A stretch of DNA of 47,338 bases from Verrucomicrobiales bacterium (lineage in GTDB: Bacteria > Verrucomicrobiota > Verrucomicrobiia > Limisphaerales > Palsa-1400). Made by a program: the position numbers and the translations under genes. A model generated the notes under the pieces. The model was not told the origin of the DNA, did not search any database, and saw only the letters and a list, made by a program, of their open reading frames with translations. This document shows, in pieces, positions 1 to 8,703 of this stretch (position 1 is its first letter; each line of letters opens with the position of its first letter). The stretch is taken from positions 1 through 47,338 of the forward strand of contig PLGF01000124.1 in the NCBI GenBank assembly GCA_003138485.1, given 5' to 3'.

Positions 1-419
1 ACCACCCCATCGACCGTCAACCCGGAACTAATCGTAACCGGCGCCGGGGTGATCGTTTGGCTGAACGGTGTTGTCGTGGAGCTGGGAATATAAATGGAAT
101 CGCCCTCATAATCCGCGTCGAATGAATATAAGCCCACCGGCAAGTTGGTAATGGACAGGTCAACTGCGCCGTTGGTCAACAGACCCGTCGAAATCAAAAC
201 GCTATTCTCATAGAAGTCAACCTCCTCCCCATCGGGCGGGGCCGGATTGACCGTCGCCGTGAAGTTCAACACATTGCCATAGACGATGGGACTGCTGCCT
301 GCCAGCGTGGTCGTGGTGTCGATAGTCGGCTGGGCGCGGACGGAAAGCGTCGCCGATAAAGAAAGGACCAGCGCCGTGACGGCGGCGAATATTGGGGTGG
401 ATCGAATAGAGTTTTTCAT
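1..419 (-). CDS. Secreted Ig-like repeat protein, N-terminal part (cut by window edge)
   Basis: Reading leftward from the ATG at 417-419, about 139 residues are present before the window ends. They begin with a signal peptide (MKNSIRSTP, then a hydrophobic stretch ending in VRAQ). A threonine-rich beta-sandwich segment follows, including FTATVNP, DGEEVDFYENS and LPVGLYSFDADYEGDS. This is the pattern of bacterial Ig-like domain group 3 repeats, which serve as structural modules in large secreted or surface proteins. An in-frame ATG at 465-467 would add 16 residues and is an alternative start; neither has a clear Shine-Dalgarno sequence. The full length and any C-terminal sorting signal lie outside the window. 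Confidence 0.7.
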   Translation of the reverse strand, partial: MKNSIRSTPIFAAVTALVLSLSATLSVRAQPTIDTTTTLAGSSPIVYGNVLNFTATVNPAPPDGEEVDFYENSVLISTGLLTNGAVDLSITNLPVGLYSFDADYEGDSIYIPSSTTTPFSQTITPAPVTISSGLTVDGV

Positions 420-1315
420 GTTTTTTTCGAGGCAGAGTTGGTGATTACGAGAGACGGAAGTTTTCATGGGGTTTATTCAGCGGTTTTTACTCACGAGATT
501 TTTGTCTTACCTGTTTTGTTGTCTTACCTATTGAATCCTGTTACCTTTGCAAAACGATATCTGACCGAAGTTGGATGAGACGCATCATGATTCTCTCAGC
601 GTTTCATCCGCGCCGCCGCTCTGGGTGATGGCAACAAGCTTTTCCTCATTTTCCGGTGATCGTGTCCATTCTTGCGGACGCTCGTCCCAGAGGACCACCC
701 GTTGGACGGGAAGTCGGGGCGCCATTTACTCAAGCGATTCTCCATACGCATCACGAAGCAAGAACAGGGCCGGGATGCCCGCATCCCATGAGAAACCGCA
801 CCATTCTTCACTTCATCTTCCAGTTCGCAGAGCTGAGAGGGCGGAGGTGCGGTTTGCAACCTGCCAGGAGCCGTTGAAGCCCGCGGGCGGGCGGGTTCCC
901 GCTTGGGCGTTGTTTTCCCGGAGCAGCCGACTGTCAAACATTTTTATTCCGGGAACGTATCCCCAATTCGCTGATTTCCCGCGTTCCGAGCCAGTTGGCA
1001 CGCCCTCCCGGTCTCGGAGAGACTCTTGGAAATGCGAATACCGTCAAAAGCGGTAAGTGTCCCAAATCGGGGGCCGATCGGCCAAAACAGGACACGCGGT
1101 CGGAGCGATGCGGTTGGTCAGGGGCGATGGATTGGGAGTTCGAAAAGAGCGTGAACGGAAATTTTTATTTTAGGGTCTTGGCAAGGCGCGACAATGCTGT
1201 TTAAATCGACCGCATCAGCCCGCTTGATGTGCTGGGCGGACTCAGCCCTGAGGACCGGCTGGGCGCGTCCAATGGCAAGATGCCCATGCGAGATCAACCG
1301 CGCTGCGACTAAATT
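420..1315. other. Long gene-poor stretch with a possible decayed coding remnant
   Basis: I see no convincing intact gene here. Open frames on both strands have atypical composition and no recognisable domain. On the minus strand one frame gives two protein-like pieces separated by a single TAA: one ending ALFLLRDAYGESLE, and a 46-residue piece (585-725) containing RVVLWDERPQEW and LVAITQSGGADETL. These could be relics of a dead gene. Near 1179-1196 the motif GGCAAGGCGCGAC also occurs inside the hairpin element at 22423-22585, so a degenerate repeat copy may lie here. The last part must contain the leader of the EF-G-like gene. Confidence 0.4.
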
Positions 1316-3409
1316 ATGCAAAAATATTCAGCCCAGGACATCCGCAACTTCGCCATCGTCGGCCACGCGTCGTGCGGGAAAACCATGTTAAGCGAGGCCA
1401 TGCTGGCCTGTGCCGGAGTCATCGGACGGATGGGCCGCATCGCCGATGGCTCGACCGTATCGGATTACCACGTCAGCGAGAAACAGCGGCAGATTTCGGT
1501 GCAGACCTCGATGCTGCGCGCCGAATGGAAGGGAAAGAAGTTCAACATCCTCGACACGCCGGGCTATCTGGACTTCATAAGCGAGGCGCTCAGCGCGTTG
1601 CGGGTGGCGGACTGCGCGGTGGTCGTGGTCCACGCGCAGCATGGCATCGGAGTGGGAACCGAGCAGGTGTGGAAATACGCCTCGGATTTTGGGATACCGA
1701 AGATACTGGTGATCAACGCGATGGACAAACTCAATTCGCATTTTGACGAGACGTTGGCCGCGACGCGCGAGTTTTACGGTCCGGGGGTGTTTCCGATGAA
1801 CCTGCCGATGAACCCCGGCCCCGGCTTCAACCAGGTGCTGGACGTGCTGCGCAACGAGGTGGTCACCTACGACCTGGCTGGCGCCCACGGGAAGTTCACC
1901 GAAGTCCCCGCAACCGGGGAATGGGAAGCGAAGGTCAAACAGCTTCACACCGAACTAATCGAACACATAGCGGAATCGGATGACACACTTTTGAACAAGT
2001 TCTTCGAACAGGGGGGACTCTCCGAAGAGGAACTTCGCGCTGGCATCCACACCGCCATGCTGAACCAGCACTTCATCCCCTTGTTCTGCGCTTCCGGAGA
2101 ATCCAACGTGGGCGTGGCCCGGCTGATGGATTTCATCGCCGAGCACGGTTCGTCCCCGGTGGATCGCAAACGTTACGCGGCGGTTGACGCCGACGGCGGC
2201 GTGACGGAAGTCCGGCTGACGGACCCGGAACCCGTGGCCCATGTTTACAAAACCATGGCCGAAGCGCATTTTGGAGAACTTTCGTTCTTTCGGGTTTATT
2301 CGGGAGCGCTGCGGTCGGGCATGGAGCTTTACAATGCCGACCGCAATAACAGCGAGCGGATCGGGCAGATTTACCTGGTCAACGGCCGCGACCGGGCGAC
2401 GGCGGAAGAATTGCCTGCCGGCGACATCGGCGCCGCGGTCAAACTCAAAGACACGCACACCGGCAACACCCTGTGTTCGGCGTCGCGCCCCGTCAAGCTG
2501 GCCAAAGTGCAATACCCGGAGCCGACCATTCACGCGTCGTTGCAGGTGCTGGTGAAGGGAGAGGAAGACAAAGTGGCCGCGGGCATGGCGGCGTTGCACG
2601 AGGAAGACCCGACGTTTCTGCACCGGGTCGATTCGGAGTTGCACCAGACGATCATATCGGCGCAAGGCGAACTTCACTTGGAAGTCATCGTGGACCGTCT
2701 GCGGCGCCGGTTCAACGCGCACGTGGAATTGGGCGAGCCGCGGGTGCCGTATCGGGAGACGATGAAGTCGCCAGGCGACTCGAAGTACCGGCACAAGAAA
2801 CAAACGGGCGGGGCCGGGCAGTTCGCCGAAGTGTGGATGAGGGTCGAGCCGCTGCCGCGGGATTCCGGGCTGGAATTCACCGAGTCGCTGACCGGCCAGA
2901 ACGTGGACCGGGTGTTTGTGCCGTCGGTCGAGCAGGGGGTTGAGAACGCCTGCAAGGAAGGGATATTGGCCGGCTACAAAGTGGTTGATGTAAAGGCGGA
3001 TTTTTACGATGGCAAGATGCACCCTGTGGATTCCAAAGACATCGCCTTCCAGATAGCGGGTTATTTTGCGTTCAAGGAATCGTTCATGAAGGGCCGGCCG
3101 TGCCTCCTGGAGCCGATTTACCACATTGAAGTGCGCATTCCCGAAGACTGCCTCGGCAAGGTCATGGGCGACATTTCCAGCCGGCGCGGCCGCATATTGG
3201 GGATCGACTCCGAGGGCAAATTCCAGGTCATCCGCGCGCAGGTTCCGGCCCGCGAACTCTACAAGTACTCCAGCGTCATCCGCTCTTTGACCGGCGGGCG
3301 GGGCCTCCACGGCGAGCGGCTGGATCATTATTCGGAAATGCCGCGCGAACTGGAGCAGAAAGTCATCGAAGAGGCCAAGAAACGCAAAGCCGAGGCGCAG
3401 TCGAAGTAA
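1316..3409 (+). CDS. Elongation factor G-like translational GTPase (EF-G paralogue)
   Basis: At 697 residues this matches full-length EF-G. The G domain shows G1 GHASCGKT (16-23), G3 DTPGY (80-84) and a G4 position reading NAMD (134-137). Canonical EF-G has NKxD there, and the lysine packs on the guanine base. The domain IV hallmark HKKQTGGAGQFAEVW and the C-terminal domain V region (GDISSRRGRILG) are present. EF-G drives ribosomal translocation or, as EF-G2, recycling or specialised roles. G1 (GHASCGKT rather than AHIDAGKT) and G4 suggest an EF-G2-like paralogue, not the housekeeping fusA. It stands alone; rpsL, rpsG and tuf are absent. The ATG at 1316 leads directly into the G domain. Confidence 0.85.
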   Translation: MQKYSAQDIRNFAIVGHASCGKTMLSEAMLACAGVIGRMGRIADGSTVSDYHVSEKQRQISVQTSMLRAEWKGKKFNILDTPGYLDFISEALSALRVADCAVVVVHAQHGIGVGTEQVWKYASDFGIPKILVINAMDKLNSHFDETLAATREFYGPGVFPMNLPMNPGPGFNQVLDVLRNEVVTYDLAGAHGKFTEVPATGEWEAKVKQLHTELIEHIAESDDTLLNKFFEQGGLSEEELRAGIHTAMLNQHFIPLFCASGESNVGVARLMDFIAEHGSSPVDRKRYAAVDADGGVTEVRLTDPEPVAHVYKTMAEAHFGELSFFRVYSGALRSGMELYNADRNNSERIGQIYLVNGRDRATAEELPAGDIGAAVKLKDTHTGNTLCSASRPVKLAKVQYPEPTIHASLQVLVKGEEDKVAAGMAALHEEDPTFLHRVDSELHQTIISAQGELHLEVIVDRLRRRFNAHVELGEPRVPYRETMKSPGDSKYRHKKQTGGAGQFAEVWMRVEPLPRDSGLEFTESLTGQNVDRVFVPSVEQGVENACKEGILAGYKVVDVKADFYDGKMHPVDSKDIAFQIAGYFAFKESFMKGRPCLLEPIYHIEVRIPEDCLGKVMGDISSRRGRILGIDSEGKFQVIRAQVPARELYKYSSVIRSLTGGRGLHGERLDHYSEMPRELEQKVIEEAKKRKAEAQSK

Positions 3410-3542
3410 AAGGTTATGGGAGAAAAGACTGGATATGCGGCGGCGCTGCGCTACACTGCGGCAGAAATATTTCCGGAGCGGCCCATCGCGCGGCAATCAC
3501 GCCGGAGTTGGCGCCGAATCCATTGAATGGAGAACCTGATCT

Positions 3543-4157
3543 ATGATGCGAACATTGGCGCTGGCATTGGTTGCGGGAACCGCACTGGTTTCCTGCCGGA
3601 CAGCTACGGACCGCCCGTATCAACCCGTCACCAAAGCTGAGGACATAGAGTTCGAACACGCGCGATTGACAGTTTATCCCAACGATGTGCGGACCAACCT
3701 TGCCCAATATACCAACACGCTGGTGGCTTGGGCGGGCGTTATTCGGAGCATCGACGCCATCGAGGAAGACAGCGGCGGCAAAATTCACGCCGCGGCCGTC
3801 TTGGAGCATCACTATTTCGATTGGGAGCAGGACAAGACTCCGCACGGCATTGAGTTGCTGCTTTCCCCAACGGGGGAGGGAGCCTTCCGCGCCAACTTGC
3901 ACTTGCGCAAAGGCATCCCGGATGTCACCGCCGACGACGCGGAAAAATACGCCGGCTTGGGCAAGCTGGCCATCGTTTACGGGGTGCCTGAATCCGTGGA
4001 CCCGGATGGAACGGTTGTTTTGAAGTACCATTACGTGCGGACCTTCACGCGCGGTGAGTACAACACTTATGAATTGGAGTACAGCCGCCTGGGCCAGCCC
4101 TTCCGTCCCGGCGGCTGGGACGACACGCGCGTTTCGGGGGCCACCAACGCTCCGTAG
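3543..4157 (+). CDS. Putative lipoprotein of unknown function, possibly Slp-like
   Basis: This 204-residue protein starts with a short hydrophobic signal and a lipobox (ALVSC, Cys at about residue 19), so it is probably lipid-anchored. The mature part contains RLTVYPNDVRTNLAQYTNT and AWAGVIRSID, then FDWEQDKTPHGIELL and KGIPDVTADDAEKYAGLGKLAIVYG. The arrangement recalls Slp-type outer-membrane lipoproteins, which share a beta-barrel-like core, but I cannot confirm the family. A second ATG directly follows the first (MM). It sits 133 bases after the EF-G-like gene and 55 bases before aroE on the same strand. Confidence 0.65.
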   Translation: MMRTLALALVAGTALVSCRTATDRPYQPVTKAEDIEFEHARLTVYPNDVRTNLAQYTNTLVAWAGVIRSIDAIEEDSGGKIHAAAVLEHHYFDWEQDKTPHGIELLLSPTGEGAFRANLHLRKGIPDVTADDAEKYAGLGKLAIVYGVPESVDPDGTVVLKYHYVRTFTRGEYNTYELEYSRLGQPFRPGGWDDTRVSGATNAP

Positions 4158-4212
4158 CGGTGGCCGCGCTTTGCCGTTTGAACTTCGCCATCCGTTGGCC
4201 TATAACCAGCGC

Positions 4213-5142
4213 GTGTCCGACGCACCCAAACATTGGCCCGATGCCCGCACCCGCTATTGCGCTGTTTTCGGACACCCCATCCAGCATTCGGCTTCCCCTG
4301 CCATGCAGAACGCCGGCATGGCCGCTTTGCAGCTCAACTGGCGCTACCTCGCCTTCGACGTCCACCCAGACCGCCTCCGCGCGGCCATCGAGGGCGCCCG
4401 GGACATGGGTTTCATCGGCCTGAATCTAACCGTGCCGCACAAGGTGCTGGCCGTGGACATGGTGGACCTCCTGGATGAACAGGCCGGCGCATGGAGAGCC
4501 GTCAATACCATTGTCTTTGAAACGCGCGACGCTGACGGAAACTGGGTTCCGCTGGCGGGCGTCGCCGCCGGCCAGGCTGGAGAGGTCCGCAGCCGCGGCT
4601 GCAACACAGACGCCGACGCGATTGCAAGGTCGCTCCAGGAGGAATTCGGCCGCGAAAGCTGGCGGGGCGCCGCGGTGCTGCTGCTGGGAGCGGGCGGCGC
4701 GGCGCGGACCGCCGCCTTGCGCCTGGCGCGCGGTGGGATCGCCTCGCTTGCCATTGTCAATCGCACCGCCGCGCGGGCGGCGGAGCTGGCGCGGGAAGTG
4801 CGCCGCGAACATCCCGGCGTGGCGGTGACGGAGGGGTATCCCTCGCATCCGGTGGATCTGGTGCTCAACGCCACTTCCCTGGGCTTGAAGGCGGACGACC
4901 CGCCGCCCCTCGACCCGGCATGGCTGAAGGCGCGCCGCCCGCAATTTGTGTATGACATGATTTATCGCCCCGCGGAAACGGGCCTGCTGCGCGCCGCCCG
5001 CGACGCCGGTTGCCGGGCCGCCGGCGGAGCGGGCATGCTCCTCTACCAGGGCGCGCGCGCGCTGGAATTGTGGACGGGCCGTCCGGCCCCGCTGGCCCGG
5101 ATGCGCCAGGCGCTGGAGGAGAACCTTAAATCCTATGTTTGA
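4213..5142 (+). CDS. aroE: Shikimate dehydrogenase
   Basis: Catalyses NADPH-dependent reduction of 3-dehydroshikimate to shikimate in aromatic amino acid synthesis. From the GTG at 4213 the product is 309 residues. The shikimate-binding site is visible as GHPIQHSASP (serines 26 and 28). The catalytic lysine is in NLTVPHK (K77) and the partner aspartate in CNTD (131-133). The nucleotide-binding loop is GAGGAA (159-164), followed by NRT. The C-terminus has YDMIYRPAETGLL and GAGMLLYQGA. The frame stays open upstream to 4054, but that part overlaps the lipoprotein gene and looks non-coding, so I prefer the GTG. An acidic loop at about 105-128 makes it slightly longer than usual. Its end overlaps the prepilin peptidase start by 8 bases, suggesting translational coupling. 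Confidence 0.92.
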   Translation: MSDAPKHWPDARTRYCAVFGHPIQHSASPAMQNAGMAALQLNWRYLAFDVHPDRLRAAIEGARDMGFIGLNLTVPHKVLAVDMVDLLDEQAGAWRAVNTIVFETRDADGNWVPLAGVAAGQAGEVRSRGCNTDADAIARSLQEEFGRESWRGAAVLLLGAGGAARTAALRLARGGIASLAIVNRTAARAAELAREVRREHPGVAVTEGYPSHPVDLVLNATSLGLKADDPPPLDPAWLKARRPQFVYDMIYRPAETGLLRAARDAGCRAAGGAGMLLYQGARALELWTGRPAPLARMRQALEENLKSYV

Positions 5143-6244
5143 CCCAAAAATCTGGGGGCAGGTCCCGTTCCATTTCTGGACGCTGTGCTTCTTTGTCTTT
5201 GGGTCCGTCGTGGGGAGCTTCCTGAATGTCTGCATTTACCGCCTGCCCCGCGGGGAGAGCGTGGTGCATCCCGCCTCCCATTGCCCGCATTGCGGTTATT
5301 CCATACCGTGGCATCTGAACATTCCCCTGGTCACGTGGCTGTGGCTGCGCGCCCGGTGCGCCCATTGCGGACGGCCCATTTCAATTCGATACTTTCTGGT
5401 CGAGCTTCTCACCGGGACGGTGTTCGCCTTGTGCTGGCTGCGCTTCGGCCCGGCCTGGGCCGGGCAGGCGATGGTCTATTGCCTGTTCATCGCCGGGCTG
5501 ATCGCGGCGACGTTCATCGACTTTGAGCATTTCATCATCCCGGACGAAATCACCGTGGGCGGCATGGTGGCGGGCTTTTTGCTGGCTTTCTTTGTGCCGG
5601 GAACGCATCGGCTTTTCCCGTTTTTGCCGCCGGCCCAACACCCCGGACCGGGGATGCGCGAAAGCGCCTTGGGCATGGTGATCGGGGCGGCGCTGGTCTA
5701 TGGGATTCTGCGCGCGGGGAAATTGCTCTTTGGACGCTACAAACTTCAACTCGAGCCCCGCTCGCGCATCGTGTTCACCGAATCGTCTCTCCAATTGCCC
5801 GCTCAGAACATCCCTTACGAAGACATCTTCTACCGCTCCAGCGACACCATCCGCCTCCAGGCCGAGCGCGTCGAACTGGTGGATCGTTGCTACAGCCAGG
5901 TCGAGGTGCGCCTCAAACCCAAACTATTGCGCATCGGCCAGGACACCTTTGAACCGCGGGATGTTCCGCACCTGGAGGCGGTGGCGGGCCAGATAGTGCT
6001 GCCGCGGGAGGCGATGGGGTTGGGCGACGTGAAATTCATGGCGGCCATCGGCGCCTTTTTGGGATGGCCGGCCGTCGTGTTCTCCCTGGCCTTCAGCTCG
6101 GTCATCGGGTCCATTGTCGGCGTCACGCTCATTCTGACGCGCAAGCGGGATTGGTCCAGCCGTCTGCCTTACGGCCCCTATATCGCGCTGGCGGCGGTGA
6201 TCTGGATCTTTGGCGGCTGGGTTTGGGTTCGCGGAATCCTTTGA
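5135..6244 (+). CDS. Prepilin peptidase / N-methyltransferase, with a ~90-residue insertion
   Basis: A24-family aspartic protease that cleaves type IV pilin or type II secretion pseudopilin leaders and methylates the new N-terminus. The N-terminal membrane segment GSVVGSFLNVCIYRLPRGESVV leads into the zinc-binding methylase region with CPHC and CAHC pairs (about 50-80). Catalytic aspartates sit in FIDFEHFIIPDE and in GLGDVKFMAAIGAFLGW. At 369 residues it exceeds the usual 250-290. The excess lies just before the second aspartate motif (about 200-290), a polar, charged segment (GRYKLQLEPRSRIVF to EAVAGQIVLP) likely exposed to the cytoplasm. It overlaps aroE by 8 bases and converges on aroC 6 bases away. 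No pilin genes are nearby. Confidence 0.9.
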   Translation: MFDPKIWGQVPFHFWTLCFFVFGSVVGSFLNVCIYRLPRGESVVHPASHCPHCGYSIPWHLNIPLVTWLWLRARCAHCGRPISIRYFLVELLTGTVFALCWLRFGPAWAGQAMVYCLFIAGLIAATFIDFEHFIIPDEITVGGMVAGFLLAFFVPGTHRLFPFLPPAQHPGPGMRESALGMVIGAALVYGILRAGKLLFGRYKLQLEPRSRIVFTESSLQLPAQNIPYEDIFYRSSDTIRLQAERVELVDRCYSQVEVRLKPKLLRIGQDTFEPRDVPHLEAVAGQIVLPREAMGLGDVKFMAAIGAFLGWPAVVFSLAFSSVIGSIVGVTLILTRKRDWSSRLPYGPYIALAAVIWIFGGWVWVRGIL

Positions 6245-6250
6245 AGGCTC

Positions 6251-7336
6251 TCAGGGGTTGCCGCATTGCCCGCGCTGCCGCAACGCGTGATCGACCAGCA
6301 CCAGCGCCGCCATCGCCTCCACCATCGGCACCGCCCGCGGCAGCACGCACGGATCGTGCCGGCCTCGCGCCTTGAGCGTCGTGTTCTCGAGCCGGACATC
6401 GACCGTCTCCTGCTCCCGCATCACCGTCGCCACCGGCTTGAAGGCGACGCGGAAATAAATCGTCTCCCCGTTCGAGATGCCGCCCTGGACGCCCCCGGAA
6501 TTATTCGTTACAGTGCGCACCTTGCCGCCCTTCATGCGAAAGGCGTCGTTGTGTTGCAGGCCCGTCAGCAGCGCGCCGCCAAAACCGGAGCCGATCTCAA
6601 ACCCCTTCGACGCCGGCAGGCTGAGCATCCCCTTGCCCAGGTCGGCTTCCAGACGGTCGAACACCGGTTCGCCCCAGCCCGGCGGAACACCCCGCGCCGC
6701 GCATTCCACAATCCCCCCCACGCTGTCCCCGGCCCGCCGCGTCCTTTCAATGAGCCGGATCATTTTCTCCGCCGCAACGCGGTCCGGACAGCGCACGATG
6801 CTCGCCTCGATCTCCTCAAACGTGACGCGCTCATAATCCACCCGCGCGCCGATCCGTTGCACCTGTTTGACATACGCCAGAATGGCCACGCCGAATTGCT
6901 CCCGCAAAATCTTCCGGGCGACGGCCCCGGCGGCGACGCGCCCGATGGTTTCGCGCGCGCTGCTGCGGCCCCCGCCCTGCCAATTGCGGATGCCGAATTT
7001 GGCCTGGTAAGTGTAGTCGGCGTGGGAAGGCCGGAATTTCTCCGCCATTTCGCTGTAGGCTTCGGGGCGGGCGTCCTGGTTTTGCACCCAGATGGAAATC
7101 GGCGTGCCCAGCGTCCTCCCCTCGAACGTGCCGGAAAGTATCCGCGCCCGGTCCGCCTCCTGGCGCGGGCTGACGATGGACGATTGCCCCGGACGCCGGC
7201 GGTCCAGGTCCGGCTGGATGTCCGCCTCAGTCAGCGCCAGCCGCGGCGGGCAGCCATCGATCACGACGCCGACGCCGCCCCCGTGCGATTCGCCCCAGGT
7301 GGTGACGCGAAACAAATGTCCAAATGAATTGCCCAT
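6251..7336 (-). CDS. aroC: Chorismate synthase
   Basis: Converts 5-enolpyruvylshikimate-3-phosphate to chorismate using reduced FMN, the last step of the shikimate pathway. All three family signatures are present in the 361 residues: GESHGGGVG near the N-terminus (15-23), the central [14 protein letters not shown]...[20 protein letters not shown] block, and the C-terminal [19 protein letters not shown] region. The length is normal and the start ([19 protein letters not shown]) is the canonical one. It faces aroE and the peptidase tail-to-tail, so two shikimate-pathway genes flank the peptidase on opposite strands. Confidence 0.96.
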   Translation of the reverse strand: MGNSFGHLFRVTTWGESHGGGVGVVIDGCPPRLALTEADIQPDLDRRRPGQSSIVSPRQEADRARILSGTFEGRTLGTPISIWVQNQDARPEAYSEMAEKFRPSHADYTYQAKFGIRNWQGGGRSSARETIGRVAAGAVARKILREQFGVAILAYVKQVQRIGARVDYERVTFEEIEASIVRCPDRVAAEKMIRLIERTRRAGDSVGGIVECAARGVPPGWGEPVFDRLEADLGKGMLSLPASKGFEIGSGFGGALLTGLQHNDAFRMKGGKVRTVTNNSGGVQGGISNGETIYFRVAFKPVATVMREQETVDVRLENTTLKARGRHDPCVLPRAVPMVEAMAALVLVDHALRQRGQCGNP

Positions 7337-7461
7337 CGGCCGCAGTCTAGGGCCGAAGGGGCAAAGTTTAAAGTTCGTAATTTCGCTGGCGCAGCCGCAA
7401 GCGCCGGACAGAATTCTTCGTTCCCTTTGTTTGCTTGGTGTATAAGAACCCTAGCAACGCT

Positions 7462-8703
7462 TCAGGAAAGGGTGCGCTCCACGATGGCGTAGAATTCCTT
7501 CTTCCACCGTGCGCGGTCGGTATTCGCGAGGAGCCAGCGGCGGCCGACTTGACCCATTTTCTGGCGTTCCTGTTTCGGCAATCCTTCCATTTGCCGCACC
7601 TGCGCCGCCAGTTCCTCCGCCACGCCGGGGGTGTGAATCAAACCGGTTTCCGCGGAGACTAATTCCGGCATCCCGCCCGACGCCGCCACCAAGACCGGCT
7701 TGCCGTAATCGTAAGCCTCATAAATCACCAGGGACAGAGCTTCCGCACAGATTGACGGCTGGACAACGGCACGGCAACCCGCAATCAGCCGGTCCTTCTC
7801 TTCCCCTTTGACGTAGCCGCGGTATTCAATCCGCGGATTGCGCGCCTGGGCGGCTTTGACCCAATCCGCCAGCGGCCCGTCGCCCGCGATAATCAGCCTC
7901 GGTGCCTGTGCGCCACCTTGCCTTGCCAGGATGTCCCACGCGCCGGCCAGTTGCTTCACCCCTTTGGCCTCCATTAGACGGCCCAGGAACAGATAATAAT
8001 CCCCCTCTGGAAAACTCGCCTCGGCGTTCTTCAACTCCCAGGAATGGTAAAGCGTGAAAACCCTCTCCGCGGGCAGTCCGGCGGCGATGAATTGCCGCCG
8101 CATGAAATCTGAAATCGCGATCCAGCTTTTGACGGCCCGAAATTGATTCCGCAAATGCATCGACCCCAGCACACAAGCCAAAAACGCGGTCTTCAACCGC
8201 GAATTCTGCCACGCCCCGCACGCGATCTCCCTCAGATAATTCCGCGGCCAGCTAGTCGCATCCAACTGCCGGCCCACCCAACAATAACCGGTCACCGAAA
8301 AAGGCCGGAAATTGTGGATGAATTGAATCAGCGGTATCTTCTGCCGCAAAGCCTCGCTGTAAATTCCCGTCGAGGCAACCGGCAGGACATTATGCACAAT
8401 CCAGGCGCGGGCCTGCGTCTGCTCCTGTTTCTCGCGCAAACGCCGCACCGCGTCGGGATTGTAGAACGCCCACGCCGCCTGTTTCCAGACGGACGGCGCG
8501 TTTGGACCGGTCCATTCCGCGCTCTCAAATATACATTCCCCAAACGGGCCGTTGTCGGCCATGTTGCGGCCAATTCTCCGCACCGACGTTTCTTCCCCGC
8601 CCGGATTCAGGTAACGGTTGAATATCTGCAGCAGTGCCGGGGAGCCGGACACGCCTTTGGCTCCAGGCCCAGCCTGTCTTTGATTATCCGTCTGTGAATT
8701 CAT
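7462..8703 (-). CDS. GT4-family glycosyltransferase
   Basis: A 413-residue GT-B fold glycosyltransferase, probably transferring a nucleotide-activated sugar to a growing cell-surface glycan. The N-terminal domain begins LLQIFNRYLNPGGEET, the typical loop of retaining GT4 enzymes. The C-terminal domain has YLFLGRLMEAKGVKQL, LIIAGDGPLADWV, IEYRGYVKGEEKDRLIAGCRAVVQPS and the E-x7-E-like CAEALSLVIYEAYDYGKPVL. The start overlaps the SGNH hydrolase stop as ATGA (8700-8703), so the two are probably translated from one message. It is the last gene of the minus-strand run in the polysaccharide locus. Confidence 0.9.
   Translation of the reverse strand: MNSQTDNQRQAGPGAKGVSGSPALLQIFNRYLNPGGEETSVRRIGRNMADNGPFGECIFESAEWTGPNAPSVWKQAAWAFYNPDAVRRLREKQEQTQARAWIVHNVLPVASTGIYSEALRQKIPLIQFIHNFRPFSVTGYCWVGRQLDATSWPRNYLREIACGAWQNSRLKTAFLACVLGSMHLRNQFRAVKSWIAISDFMRRQFIAAGLPAERVFTLYHSWELKNAEASFPEGDYYLFLGRLMEAKGVKQLAGAWDILARQGGAQAPRLIIAGDGPLADWVKAAQARNPRIEYRGYVKGEEKDRLIAGCRAVVQPSICAEALSLVIYEAYDYGKPVLVAASGGMPELVSAETGLIHTPGVAEELAAQVRQMEGLPKQERQKMGQVGRRWLLANTDRARWKKEFYAIVERTLS

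Noticed and set aside
571-1056. 161-codon plus-strand frame in the 420-1315 gap
   Set aside because: Composition is low-complexity with many Ser/Arg and no domain. It overlaps a minus-strand remnant with better protein-like sequence. Treated as non-coding.
1955-3496. 513-codon minus-strand frame opposite the EF-G-like gene
   Set aside because: It is the antisense shadow of a clear EF-G-like coding frame, with His/Arg-rich composition typical of antisense reading in GC-rich DNA.
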